A stretch of DNA of 40,680 nucleotides from Candidatus Krumholzibacteriia bacterium (GCA_016744705.1 JADGDU010000032.1:1-40680); one strand, 5' to 3'. Positions 23,489 through 31,862 are shown, counted from the first letter of the stretch. Numbers and translations are program-made. The notes: a model not told the origin generated them from the letters alone.

Positions 23489-23947
23489 GTGTTAAAAAGA
23501 ATGATGATCGTTTTGTCCGTTCTGGTGATCTTTTTGGCTAGCACGGGTGAGATCTTTGCCGACACTCCTCGCGAAGCAAAAGTTGTGGCCACTTACTTTC
23601 ACGGCACGTTTCGTTGCCAGACCTGTTTGAATATTGAATCGCTGGCTCGTTTTAATGTGACCGATGTTATGGCCGACGACATTGAAGATGGTCTCTTAGT
23701 TTGGCGACTGGTAAATTACGACAAAGAAGAAAACGTTCATTTCGAAAAAGAATTTGGGCTAGAGGGCCCTACCCTGGTAGTGACTCTTGAACAATCTGGT
23801 GAAATTCTGAAGTGGGAAAGGCTGGATCGAGTCTGGGATTTATATTCAGATGTTCCTGCTTTTGACAAATATGTACTCAAAACCTTGGAAGGTTTCCTGG
23901 ATTCGGCCACTTTGCTGGAACCCCAAATTTCAAACCAGGGGCAATAA
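23489..23947 (+). CDS. ArsF-like secreted thioredoxin-fold protein
   Basis: 152 residues with an N-terminal signal peptide or anchor (MMIVLSVLVIFLASTGEIFA). The core motif YFHGTFRCQTCLNIE has C43-x-x-C46, matching the small family named 'nitrophenyl compound nitroreductase subunit ArsF' in my recollection. The GTG start at 23489 is chosen because AGGAG (23479-23483) precedes it by 5 nt and the signal peptide follows at once; an in-frame ATG at 23384 lies inside the previous gene. Last gene of the operon. Confidence 0.75.
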   Translation: MLKRMMIVLSVLVIFLASTGEIFADTPREAKVVATYFHGTFRCQTCLNIESLARFNVTDVMADDIEDGLLVWRLVNYDKEENVHFEKEFGLEGPTLVVTLEQSGEILKWERLDRVWDLYSDVPAFDKYVLKTLEGFLDSATLLEPQISNQGQ

Positions 23948-24000
23948 ATAATTATTGATTTGCTTGGTACGATTAGCTGTGCCCAGTCCCCACCCCATAC

Positions 24001-24027
24001 TAATCAAAAAAGTACCCCCCGGGGGGT
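24001..24027 (-). terminator. GC-palindrome terminator, family 2 copy
   Basis: The perfect palindrome ACCCCCCGGGGGGT (24014-24027) is flanked on its left by AAAAAA, giving a T-run for leftward transcripts. The 26 bases 24001-24026 match 39056-39081 with two differences. It lies between convergent genes in both cases. Confidence 0.65.
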
Positions 24028-24054
24028 GAAGTTTGATGTCGAAAATAACCACGG

Positions 24055-25101
24055 TCAGCCGCCCGTTTCATTGGCCAGAATCCGGACAATCCGGTTGTAA
24101 ACGACCAGTGTTGTCAATTCGCTGTTGTCACTCACGGTGTTCACAAACTGAATCACGACCGTATCAATATCCCGGTGGTACCGAGCGGTGCTTTGATATC
24201 CCAGAACCCAGCCTTTATGGTCAAACACATAGATAGAAGAATAAATATCCATTTCATTCTCATCCAATAGTGAACCATCGTTTAAGGCCCTCAAGAATAT
24301 TCCTACATCCTCAGCTGTAGCCATCATTCCGAAATCAATATCCTTAAAATCGTTCTCAAGACCGACGTAATACCCGCTCATGACATCGTCTAAATCAACG
24401 TCAGAAAGCGAGCTGAAGGTATTGTTCAACTCCAGGGGTATCAAAATTTTCTCTCTTATATATTGATGATGGCTATAGCCCAACACCTTGTCCATGATTT
24501 CGGTAATGAGTAAATAGTTAGTATTTGAATAGCTATATTCCTGATTCGGTTCAAAATCTGCAGGCATGTTAAGTATCAAATCGAGCGATTCTTTATAGCC
24601 GTTTGGGGGAACATCCCATGAGAAACCAGGCTGGTCCGTAAAGTTGGGAATACCACTCCGATGCTGCACCATCAGTCTCAAAGTGATTGTTTCTGCATTT
24701 TCTATTTTCCCCACTAATTCTGGAAAGTGATCGGCGAGTTTGTCGTCCAAAGACAATACGTTCTCATTGATCAGTTTTGTGACTGCAACGGCAACATACA
24801 ACTTACTGATGCTGGCAATTTTGAATAGTGAATTGGGATCCGCAGGTATTCTGTTTTTACGGTCTTTCCAGCCAGCCACATAAGATGCTGGTGGTTCACC
24901 AGCTTCATCTACATACACTATAATGCCATCCAGTCCATGACCAACAGCGTCATCGACTTGCTCTTGGACAGTCTCCGGTAGAGGCTTTAACCAGGCCCAT
25001 ATACCATTCCATGGTGGGAAAATTACAATGCTAATTATTCCCAAAGGAATCATGATAATTCTTAGAATTTTGTCTATACGTTTTTTGTTTTGCATTAGCA
25101 T
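24055..25101 (-). CDS. Serine hydrolase of the beta-lactamase/class C family
   Basis: 348 residues. An N-terminal transmembrane or signal segment (~10-30) precedes a penicillin-binding-protein-like domain: S97-x-x-K100 in FKIASISKLYVA, the Y-x-N motif in YSYSNTNYLL, and a HKGWVLGYQS segment near the KTG-equivalent site. The family includes esterases, D-aminopeptidases and D,D-peptidases acting in the periplasm; it is not evidence of antibiotic resistance. Upstream start signals are weak. This and the following leftward genes are more AT-rich than the Moco or aminomutase regions. Confidence 0.83.
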   Translation of the reverse strand: MLMQNKKRIDKILRIIMIPLGIISIVIFPPWNGIWAWLKPLPETVQEQVDDAVGHGLDGIIVYVDEAGEPPASYVAGWKDRKNRIPADPNSLFKIASISKLYVAVAVTKLINENVLSLDDKLADHFPELVGKIENAETITLRLMVQHRSGIPNFTDQPGFSWDVPPNGYKESLDLILNMPADFEPNQEYSYSNTNYLLITEIMDKVLGYSHHQYIREKILIPLELNNTFSSLSDVDLDDVMSGYYVGLENDFKDIDFGMMATAEDVGIFLRALNDGSLLDENEMDIYSSIYVFDHKGWVLGYQSTARYHRDIDTVVIQFVNTVSDNSELTTLVVYNRIVRILANETGG

Positions 25102-25125
25102 AGAAAAATCCTATCCACCAAACGG

Positions 25126-25149
25126 CTCTCTCAATTACAGTTGAGGGAG
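25126..25149 (-). terminator. Hairpin downstream of the small conserved gene
   Basis: CTCTCTCAA (25126-25134) pairs with TTGAGGGAG (25141-25149), with one G-U. No clear T-run follows on the leftward strand. Possible terminator or processing site. Confidence 0.4.
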
Positions 25150-25223
25150 AAGCAGTTGGCGGGTTTCGCTCACGTTTTAAACATCAACCATTTGAAATGC
25201 GTGTCTTGCGTTTGGGCTTCAAC

Positions 25224-25451
25224 TTAACGTTCGTTGCCGCGTTTGAAATTTCCGGTAATTTTTGCCATGGCCAATTGTTGACCAGCATCATCCAGCACCT
25301 TCAATCGGTGCAAAAAGGATTCAGCCTTACGACCTTTAATAATCAAAACCTGAGAACCTCGCCATGAGATAAACACTTTTCCGCTCCCACCTTCTCGGTA
25401 AGAAAAAGGTTTGTCTTGGAGCCCGCCTCGGCTGTCTTTGTTTGTTGTCAC
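25224..25451 (-). CDS. Small conserved protein ending in GNFKRGNER
   Basis: 75 residues, easily missed. The sequence KVFISWRGSQVLIIKGRKAE and the C-terminus AKITGNFKRGNER match a short uncharacterised family that I recall from many bacteria. The GTG start at 25451 has GGAGGG 5 nt upstream. No signal peptide or membrane segment. Function unknown; possibly a nucleic-acid-associated protein given the basic end, which is only a guess. Confidence 0.7.
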   Translation of the reverse strand: MTTNKDSRGGLQDKPFSYREGGSGKVFISWRGSQVLIIKGRKAESFLHRLKVLDDAGQQLAMAKITGNFKRGNER

Positions 25452-25595
25452 TTAACCCTCCACAGTGAGGTCCATTCTCTGAATACCGAAAGCCTTCCAA
25501 CTTCGGTGGCAAGTCCGGTGTTGGGAGTAAAATCCGTATTTTGAAAAAAGCTCCAACTGATTCAACAATTGGAGCCAATCAATATGCCAGCAAAA

Positions 25596-26117
25596 TTACC
25601 GATAAATGGCCTTCAACGCACCAAAGCTATCACTGTTAACAGGCGAAATCGTGCTTTCCGGAGATACCACAACAGTGGTGCTTTCTGAAATAAACACAGT
25701 GCTATAAAGAATATCGACTACAAAATAATCGATAGACATGGCAATCCGATTGGGGGCATCCTCGGCAGGATCTACAACATAAAAAGCAAAGCCATTGGTA
25801 TATGTCCCATCCGCCCGCCAAAACTCAGTAGGACTACTGCCGTCCCAAACAAAACCCACTCCAGGTTGTCCCATGGAATATTGTCCACCGGATATCGAGC
25901 CAACAGGAAGGTTGGATCCGGAACTGCTTACTGTGAAATCAACAAGTTCATAGCTACCAGCCTCAACCAATCCATTTTCAAAAGTACCCAGAGTAACAAA
26001 AGTTCCTTCTTCGGTGCCGGTTCCCGAGCTGTTAACCCAGTTCCAAAGAATACCCGCCTGAGCTGGACAGTTAATCAAGCTCATGGACAATAGAATTACC
26101 ACTACAACTTTTTTCAC
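25596..26117 (-). CDS. Secreted protein with a short C-terminal tail motif
   Basis: 173 residues. A signal peptide (MKKVVVVILLSMSLINCPAQA) is followed by a compact beta-rich region (GTFVTLGTFENGLVEAGSYELVDFTV, then GGQYSMGQPGVGFVWDG) of the type found in PEP-CTERM-like secreted proteins. There is no PEP-CTERM tail; instead the protein ends in SFGALKAIYR, a tail shared with the beta-helix fragment at the window's left edge. The GTG start is supported by GGGAGG 6 nt upstream. Function unknown. Confidence 0.75.
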   Translation of the reverse strand: MKKVVVVILLSMSLINCPAQAGILWNWVNSSGTGTEEGTFVTLGTFENGLVEAGSYELVDFTVSSSGSNLPVGSISGGQYSMGQPGVGFVWDGSSPTEFWRADGTYTNGFAFYVVDPAEDAPNRIAMSIDYFVVDILYSTVFISESTTVVVSPESTISPVNSDSFGALKAIYR

Positions 26118-26253
26118 GGAAACCTCCCTGAGAAATCACAAAAAACCACACTCGTGAATGTTGAACAGATGATGCCTGAGTGTTGGTCTTCGACAAAAAC
26201 GTGGAGAACTTCACTGAAAACAGTATTGATAAATTTGACACCCAAGGAACTCT

Positions 26254-27135
26254 TTAGTCGTTCTCGTCTAACCATTTACTTAAGACTTTGATATACCTAT
26301 CATTTTCTTCAACAAATGGCATATGTCTCGAATATTGAAACAGTTCCCACCGACAATTAGTGATCTTGTCCTGCATCTGCTTAGCAATAAATGGAGAGCA
26401 TAAATCGACACCACCGCTAGTGATCAAACAAGGCTCTTTAATTTCATGTAATTTTTCTGTAAATTCATATCCTGCAAGCGTTCCTGTTGGAGAAAATTCA
26501 TTTTGACCCCATCCAACTACATATGATTCAGTTCCTGATTTTTTGGGTCGTTTCAAACATTCTGGAGATTCGTCAGTCACTTCGCCTGCACAGTACATTG
26601 TCATAAACTTTCCTAAGGCCGTATCGTATTCTTCGCTGGAATAGTCACCAGTTCTTACAGCATCTAGCAAAGCCTTTTGGTCAGATTCAGCCATATATGA
26701 GATGCGTCTTCTTTGTTCTTCTTCCCACAGCTTGGCCGAAGCAAGAGTGGAGGACAGTATGTATGATTTGATGCCTTGGGGTTTATCTTCAATGGCATAC
26801 CAAATAGCCTGCATGCCGCCCCAGGATTGACCCAACAAATGAATTTCATCTAGGCCCAAATGCTTTCTTAGTTCAACGAGTTCTTCAATCCATGTTTCTG
26901 CATTAAATAACTCTGGATGACCCTCAACAAATGACTCACCACAGCCAATTTGGTCATACATTATTAACTGTCTTCCGCTTTCAGCAATTATATCCAATAC
27001 CTCAAAATAGTTATGTGTAGAACCAGGTCCGCCATGTAATAAGACCAGTGGTTTTTTATTATTTAGATTTTCACCAACTATTCGGTAATAAGTTTTAAAG
27101 CCTTTAAACGGCATGTGCCCTTCAATGATTTTCAT
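26254..27135 (-). CDS. Proline iminopeptidase-like alpha/beta hydrolase (S33 family)
   Basis: 293 residues. The oxyanion motif HGGPGSTHNYF, the nucleophile elbow G-Q-S104-W-G-G, and a probable triad completed by D244 (SGGVDLCSP) and H271 (YSRHMPF). The tricorn-interacting factor F1/proline iminopeptidase family releases N-terminal amino acids, often proline, from peptides in the cytoplasm. No signal peptide. AGGAGGAGACC precedes the ATG. Its AT-rich composition differs from the GC-rich blocks, hinting at acquisition. It appears monocistronic. Confidence 0.87.
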   Translation of the reverse strand: MKIIEGHMPFKGFKTYYRIVGENLNNKKPLVLLHGGPGSTHNYFEVLDIIAESGRQLIMYDQIGCGESFVEGHPELFNAETWIEELVELRKHLGLDEIHLLGQSWGGMQAIWYAIEDKPQGIKSYILSSTLASAKLWEEEQRRRISYMAESDQKALLDAVRTGDYSSEEYDTALGKFMTMYCAGEVTDESPECLKRPKKSGTESYVVGWGQNEFSPTGTLAGYEFTEKLHEIKEPCLITSGGVDLCSPFIAKQMQDKITNCRWELFQYSRHMPFVEENDRYIKVLSKWLDEND

Positions 27136-27187
27136 GGTCTCCTCCTATAAGATATTCGTGCCCGTCCGCCGTCTTTGCACCACTTGG

Positions 27188-28762
27188 TCAGTCCTCTGGT
27201 ATCAAAAACCGAATCGTATAACTTCCATCATATCCTTCGATCCTACCATAAACCTTCTTGCCATCCCCACGGTCAGCAATTTCAAAGTAAAGGCTATTGC
27301 TTTCATTCCCCACGATTGTGGCGTTGTAAAGCTCAAGAATATTTTCGTAATTCTTGATGATGGCCTTGCGAGAAAAAGCAGTGTTCCGTTTTTCCTCCTT
27401 GATGATTTCATAGCTGATTTTTTCGTGGGTTCCGGAATACTCTTTGTAGACATTTTCGGGGCCGTAATCCCGGGTGTATTGGATACCCAAGGCGTCATCT
27501 TGATAGGTGTAGTTCTCCGTAACGACCGAATTCTCTATTGGCTTGATGAAGTCGATGGTGATGATGGATTGCTGATTCCCACCACTTTCCTTGTGCAATT
27601 CAACACGGCGATTCTGAGCGCGACCTTCGTCTGTGTCGTTGGATGCAATGGGATCTTCTTCGCCATGACCCTTGGATTGAAGCCTCTCAGCTGAAATGCC
27701 ATGATTGACGATGGCTCCCATGACAGCGGCAGCCCGGTCGCTCGAAAGCTGGGCGTTGTAAGTGTCGCTGCCTTTGTTGTCGGTGTGCCCATGAACCGAA
27801 AGAACTAAATCGTTATAGCGCTGCATCAGGGCCACTGTGGAAAGAACTGCCTTTTGTGATTCAGGTTTGAGAGTAGCCTTGTTAAAATCGAAATGAATTC
27901 CATCCAGAGTGATTTTTCCGGTTTTATCAAGCTCCGTTTTGATGGCATCGGGAGTTAGAACAAGGCTTTGTTCGAAGGACTCTTCCTGGATTATTTTAAA
28001 GGAAAAAGAAGTGTCGTAGCTTCCAAATGAAGCCACCGTGTTGCCAAGTTTGAACACAAAATTATTGTCTTCGTCATCCAGGATTTCCGCACCCAAAACT
28101 TTGAGTTTCCTTTTGTAATCATGGGCAACCATGTACCGATAGCTGTCCTTGTTATCGGCCACCTTACTAAAGTCTATTTTCCAGTATTGCCCCTTGTGCG
28201 CAAACCTTCCCCGATCATAGAAGAAATCTATTTCGTCGTATTCAAAATATTTGACTACGGAGAGGACGAAACCATCGACATTGGGGATGAGCTCATGCTT
28301 GGGAAAATTGAAATCCTTGCCTTGCTTCAGTTGGTACTCTCCTTCAACTGGCAGAGTCACGATTTCCGGACAGGGGACCTCACGCAGTAAGGTGTAGGAG
28401 TAGCTGGTGGAATAGGTTGATAGTTTGAGGTAGTAATGGTCTTGTCCCTGATTGAACTGTAAAAATCCGTCCAGGAATTGGGGGTTGGTCAATCCAAGTT
28501 GGGTTGTAAAAAAGGCTTCGACCAGGGAATCGCATTCATTCCCGAGCTTGGTGGGATGCTTGAATTTTTGCGATACAGTGGAACCATATACACTGACATA
28601 GCCTGTTCCCTTGATCCAGAAAGCCATCTTGTCATAGCTCTGGTGTTTGATCTCACCCTGAGCGGTGGCGTCTGGATAATTGAGATCCGGCAGTGGGCTC
28701 ATGGCCAAAGCAGTAGTGGTGCCAAGGAGAATGAGCAGGATCAGGGCCTGTTGGGTTTTCAT
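27188..28762 (-). CDS. OmpA-family protein with internal OmpA domain and C-terminal extension
   Basis: 524 residues with a signal peptide (MKTQQALILLILLGTTTALA). An OmpA/MotB-type peptidoglycan-binding domain lies at ~285-390: FDFNKATLKPESQK, SVHGHTDNKGSDTYNAQLSSDRA, GHGEEDPIASNDTDEGRAQNRRVEL. Unusually, about 130 residues with a second beta-rich region follow it, and ~280 residues precede it. The domain should tether the protein to peptidoglycan in the periplasm. Start at 28762, with GAGGAG ~10 nt upstream. The flanking regions match nothing I recognise. Confidence 0.83.
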   Translation of the reverse strand: MKTQQALILLILLGTTTALAMSPLPDLNYPDATAQGEIKHQSYDKMAFWIKGTGYVSVYGSTVSQKFKHPTKLGNECDSLVEAFFTTQLGLTNPQFLDGFLQFNQGQDHYYLKLSTYSTSYSYTLLREVPCPEIVTLPVEGEYQLKQGKDFNFPKHELIPNVDGFVLSVVKYFEYDEIDFFYDRGRFAHKGQYWKIDFSKVADNKDSYRYMVAHDYKRKLKVLGAEILDDEDNNFVFKLGNTVASFGSYDTSFSFKIIQEESFEQSLVLTPDAIKTELDKTGKITLDGIHFDFNKATLKPESQKAVLSTVALMQRYNDLVLSVHGHTDNKGSDTYNAQLSSDRAAAVMGAIVNHGISAERLQSKGHGEEDPIASNDTDEGRAQNRRVELHKESGGNQQSIITIDFIKPIENSVVTENYTYQDDALGIQYTRDYGPENVYKEYSGTHEKISYEIIKEEKRNTAFSRKAIIKNYENILELYNATIVGNESNSLYFEIADRGDGKKVYGRIEGYDGSYTIRFLIPED

Positions 28763-28831
28763 ATGGTGGCGACTCCTCAAGGGCGCTGGTTTCGGAATGG
28801 CATATGGTAGAGGGCGTTTCGCATTGAAGCC

Positions 28832-30076
28832 CTACCCCAGTAGGTTGGGCACAAAATGTTTCTGCAAAAGTTCTGCAATCATCTGAGCGATTTCCTTGCG
28901 TTGGAAACCGAAGACTTCTACGCCGCACTTGAACAGGAAATCTGCTTCGTCCGCCCCTAAACTCTGGTCTGCCAGGGCCATTTCCACCATGAACAGGAAC
29001 AAAGGGTGCCTTTCAGCAGGATTGGCTTTGAGAATGGCCCCAACCGACTCCATGAAGATTTCGGTGATCTCACCCTGAGCAACAATCTCATCCAGCAATT
29101 CACGAGGGAAATGAGTGGCCGAAGAAATGGCCGCCAAGACGGTTGTGATTTCAGTTTCGGTTACCACGCCGTCCACATTGGCCACAAGCAAGCCCGCCGA
29201 AACGAAAAACCGTTTCCGCTCCCAAGCCAGAGGCGAAACGCCCTTGTTCAAGATGAGCTGGGTCAATTCATCCATGTTTTTAGTCAGGGCCGTGTCTTCT
29301 TCCATATCTTCTGAGTCGTGGACTTGGGCCATGGTTTGCGATTCGGCGAAAAGCTGAAGGGCTTTCAGGCGAATGGGGTTGACCGGGTGTGTGGTGGAAA
29401 GGGCTCCGGTGGAATTCTTAAAATAGTCCAGGATGTCATCCATGGATTTCTGATAAGCGTCGCCATTAAACTGAACTTTGTCGGCATCCAGGCCTGAAGA
29501 AAGCTTGAAGAAAACCGAGCGAGCCACGGCCAGGTCGGGCATGGCGATGAAGCCAAAGCGGTCGGCGGTCAATTCTGAGAGTTTGTCCCAGGTGTCCAGC
29601 TTATCAGATAAGAAGGAAGACATATTACTGCCAGGAGGGAAGACAAACCCCATGACACGCCGGAGTTCAGAATTCTTGCTGATCAAGTGGCCAAACTCGT
29701 GGCCAATGATGAAGCGCAATTCCTCTGGGGTGAATTTGTCGATGATGCCCGAATTCATGGTGATGATGTGGGGCTGATCTTCTTCCACCCGGCTGATGGC
29801 GTAGGCATTGAACTCGGGGGAGCTGTCGATGAAGAATTCGACCTTTTCGGTGAACCCAAGGGCTTCCTGAACTTCAAGGCAGGTGGCATGAATACCAGGT
29901 GTTAATTCTGGAGCAATTTTGAAGCTGTGACCTTGGAGCAAAGCCAGATACACGTTGTCCACCGCTTCTACTTTTGATTCACGGATAATGGACTGCACCA
30001 GTTCGGCATTGAATAGGTTGGAGAGGTCTTCAGTGAACAGCTTCTCAGCGGCCACACGCACCTGACTGTATTGCAT
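28832..30076 (-). CDS. M48-family zinc metalloprotease with C-terminal TerB-like domain
   Basis: 414 residues. The zinc motif H126-E-F-G-H130 (FIIGHEFGHL) and third ligand E168 in ELTADRFGF identify an M48 (HtpX/Ste24-like) protease, with a late HPVNPIRLKAL segment typical of the family. There are no membrane helices or signal peptide, so this is a soluble cytoplasmic form. Residues ~285-405 resemble a TerB/DjlA-like acidic helical domain (VANVDGVVTETEITTVLAAI; ADQSLGADEADFLFKCGVEVFG). Soluble M48-TerB pairings are unusual; the role could be stress-related proteolysis. AAAGGA precedes the ATG. Confidence 0.82.
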   Translation of the reverse strand: MQYSQVRVAAEKLFTEDLSNLFNAELVQSIIRESKVEAVDNVYLALLQGHSFKIAPELTPGIHATCLEVQEALGFTEKVEFFIDSSPEFNAYAISRVEEDQPHIITMNSGIIDKFTPEELRFIIGHEFGHLISKNSELRRVMGFVFPPGSNMSSFLSDKLDTWDKLSELTADRFGFIAMPDLAVARSVFFKLSSGLDADKVQFNGDAYQKSMDDILDYFKNSTGALSTTHPVNPIRLKALQLFAESQTMAQVHDSEDMEEDTALTKNMDELTQLILNKGVSPLAWERKRFFVSAGLLVANVDGVVTETEITTVLAAISSATHFPRELLDEIVAQGEITEIFMESVGAILKANPAERHPLFLFMVEMALADQSLGADEADFLFKCGVEVFGFQRKEIAQMIAELLQKHFVPNLLG

Positions 30077-30131
30077 TGTAATTCCTTTGAGGGGCGATTG
30101 AGGAGGTCTAAATATCCAGTATAGAATAGCA

Positions 30132-30158
30132 AGGAAGGCCTAGTCTGACTAGGCCTTC
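30132..30158 (-). terminator. Perfect hairpin after the DUF1254/DUF1214 gene
   Basis: GGAAGGCCTAGTC (30132-30144) and GACTAGGCCTTCC (30146-30158) are perfect 13-bp arms around one T (effectively a 4-5-nt loop). It lies between two leftward genes, just past the DUF1254 stop. No long T-run follows. Confidence 0.6.
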
Positions 30159-30171
30159 CCTACACCGTCAA

Positions 30172-31659
30172 TTATTCTACCAATTTCACGTCATTCAATT
30201 TAAACGACCGGTCAAAAAAACCATCGGTGGGACCGTAGAAACGGAACATCAGGTACGGCGCTTTGTTCATTGTTGGAATCCAATTACTTTCCAACCCTTT
30301 TGGCGATTTGGGACCCATGTAAATGGTGACACTTCCATCGCCATTCTTTTTCATATCCTTTATATCTTCCGAATCAAGTCCGTAGCGCTTCTGTGGGTTG
30401 TAAATCATCGCCCAAGTATTCATGTCATAGACGGACAATGACCAAAACTGATCGACGGGTACATTTGCCTGCACATTCAAGCTGTAGGTTTTACCGGGAG
30501 CGAGCAGGTTGCCACCTGCATCGTGGGCCGTTGTGACATACATCGTAGACGGTTTCGGTGCGACTTCGGCCGGGAAGTAGGTGGCAGTGAACCATGGGCG
30601 AATTGAGCGTTCGTCGTAATCGAGAATATCGTCCATGTCGAAACTGAATCCGTTGTTGGCATCGGTGACGAACACGTCCCTCCAGCGTCGGTCCGGCCAC
30701 CACAGCTCTTCGGGTTGAACTTTGAGGAATTTCTGCTGCATGTAGTACCAAGCGTCGGTTGCTGCCTGGCGCAGAATTTTCTTTGTCCGGTCGTCTGGAG
30801 TGAAGGGCTTGCCGGGCTCAATCCCGATGGTTTTCAGCATGCCCATCATAGCTTTGTCGCGCTCACGGACTGGCCCGGCGCTCACGATTTCATGCAGGTC
30901 TTCGAACCACCTCTCATCGTAATAGGGAAGTGTCGGATTCAGCATTTCCACAGGGTCAATGACTTTAGTGGGCGCCAGGTCGGGCAACTCCGAGAGGTAG
31001 TACATCTTGATGGACTTGGAAAGCTGGTAAGCATCTTTATCCGTGCCGTTGGGTGGCAGAGCGATGGAGCGGAATGCAAAGTCGAGGATGTAGCTTGGAC
31101 TTTGTAGGTTGACGTACCCGTCGGGCACATTCCCTTTATAGTTGGGTGGGATCAGAATGATTTTCTTACCCTTGCCTTCATCCAGCCCAATGGGACCAAT
31201 GTCGGCGAAGGTGATAAACCAATCATCAGCGATCTGGCCAAAGAGAATGGCTTTGTCAGTGGCTGGGGGAACTTCCAGGACTACCGGGCCTTTGCGCAGA
31301 TCGGTTGTAGCACTGACATAGGGTGTAGAAAAATTGGTTGTCAGGCCTTCTAAATTAGCTCCTGCTCCCCGAGAAAAGGCCAGGATGGAATTGTTGTCAC
31401 CACCGATCGCGAAGGCGGTCCGCCGGAATCCCAGTTTCGATACCGCGGGCATGGACCAGATCACCGCTTCAAATGCACGCTGGTAAAGGATCTGGTCATC
31501 CATATCCTGAACACTGTTAAAGGATGGCGTCGATCCCTCAAGGGGTTGTCCGCCCGCGGGTTCCTTGGCGCCGGCTGGAGTAGCGCCAAGGCCTGTAGCC
31601 ATAAACATTACCAACAGGCACGCAAAAACTATAACTTCGGGAAACTTATTCATTTTCAT
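30172..31659 (-). CDS. Exported DUF1254/DUF1214 protein
   Basis: 495 residues with a signal peptide (about the first 26-31 residues). The DUF1254 part (~50-190; ILYQRAFEAVIWSMPAV, NFSTPYVSATTDLRKGPVVLEVPP, WFITFADIGPIGLDEGKGKKIILIPPNYKG) and the C-terminal DUF1214 part (~380-495; FWSLSVYDMNTWAMIYNP, GSVTIYMGPKSPKG, NWIPTMNKAPYLMFRFYGP) are both complete. The family is widespread in periplasmic or exported proteins of unknown function. ATGs at 31659 and 31653 are both possible. It is divergent from the alcohol dehydrogenase across a gap with a repeat and an FNR-type box. Confidence 0.85.
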   Translation of the reverse strand: MKMNKFPEVIVFACLLVMFMATGLGATPAGAKEPAGGQPLEGSTPSFNSVQDMDDQILYQRAFEAVIWSMPAVSKLGFRRTAFAIGGDNNSILAFSRGAGANLEGLTTNFSTPYVSATTDLRKGPVVLEVPPATDKAILFGQIADDWFITFADIGPIGLDEGKGKKIILIPPNYKGNVPDGYVNLQSPSYILDFAFRSIALPPNGTDKDAYQLSKSIKMYYLSELPDLAPTKVIDPVEMLNPTLPYYDERWFEDLHEIVSAGPVRERDKAMMGMLKTIGIEPGKPFTPDDRTKKILRQAATDAWYYMQQKFLKVQPEELWWPDRRWRDVFVTDANNGFSFDMDDILDYDERSIRPWFTATYFPAEVAPKPSTMYVTTAHDAGGNLLAPGKTYSLNVQANVPVDQFWSLSVYDMNTWAMIYNPQKRYGLDSEDIKDMKKNGDGSVTIYMGPKSPKGLESNWIPTMNKAPYLMFRFYGPTDGFFDRSFKLNDVKLVE

Positions 31660-31785
31660 TTTTCTGCTCCCATGGCAGTAACGATGACCGTTTTCAGCGA
31701 GAAAGGATCATCACTATGGATTTAGCCTGTGTTAATGTAAAGATAGAGACGGTATGCTACTGTAAGTTACAATTGTAGCGATACC

Positions 31786-31842
31786 TTACACTTGCCTGCC
31801 AATGGCCAAAATTTCATACCTCTCTATTGCTGGTTATGACAT
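31786..31842 (+). repeat. Dispersed intergenic repeat, copy D
   Basis: ACTTGCCTGCCAAT (31790-31803) is identical to copy A, and the later ATTTC-NN-ACCTCTC segment is also shared, with a short insertion between. It lies in the divergent gap before the alcohol dehydrogenase. Confidence 0.55.
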
Positions 31843-31848
31843 TGTTGA

Positions 31849-31862
31849 TTGATGTAAATCAA
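31849..31862. promoter_or_regulatory. Perfect FNR/CRP-type box TTGAT-GTAA-ATCAA
   Basis: Exact match to the FNR consensus TTGAT-N4-ATCAA. It lies between the divergent DUF1254 gene and the alcohol dehydrogenase, 169 nt before the latter's ATG. No clear promoter was seen at the usual spacing, so the target gene is not settled. An oxygen- or nitric-oxide-responsive FNR/DNR-type regulator is implied. Confidence 0.55.

Noticed and set aside
24055..25101. Antibiotic-resistance beta-lactamase
   Set aside because: The family is broad (esterases, peptidases), with an N-terminal membrane segment and no resistance context.
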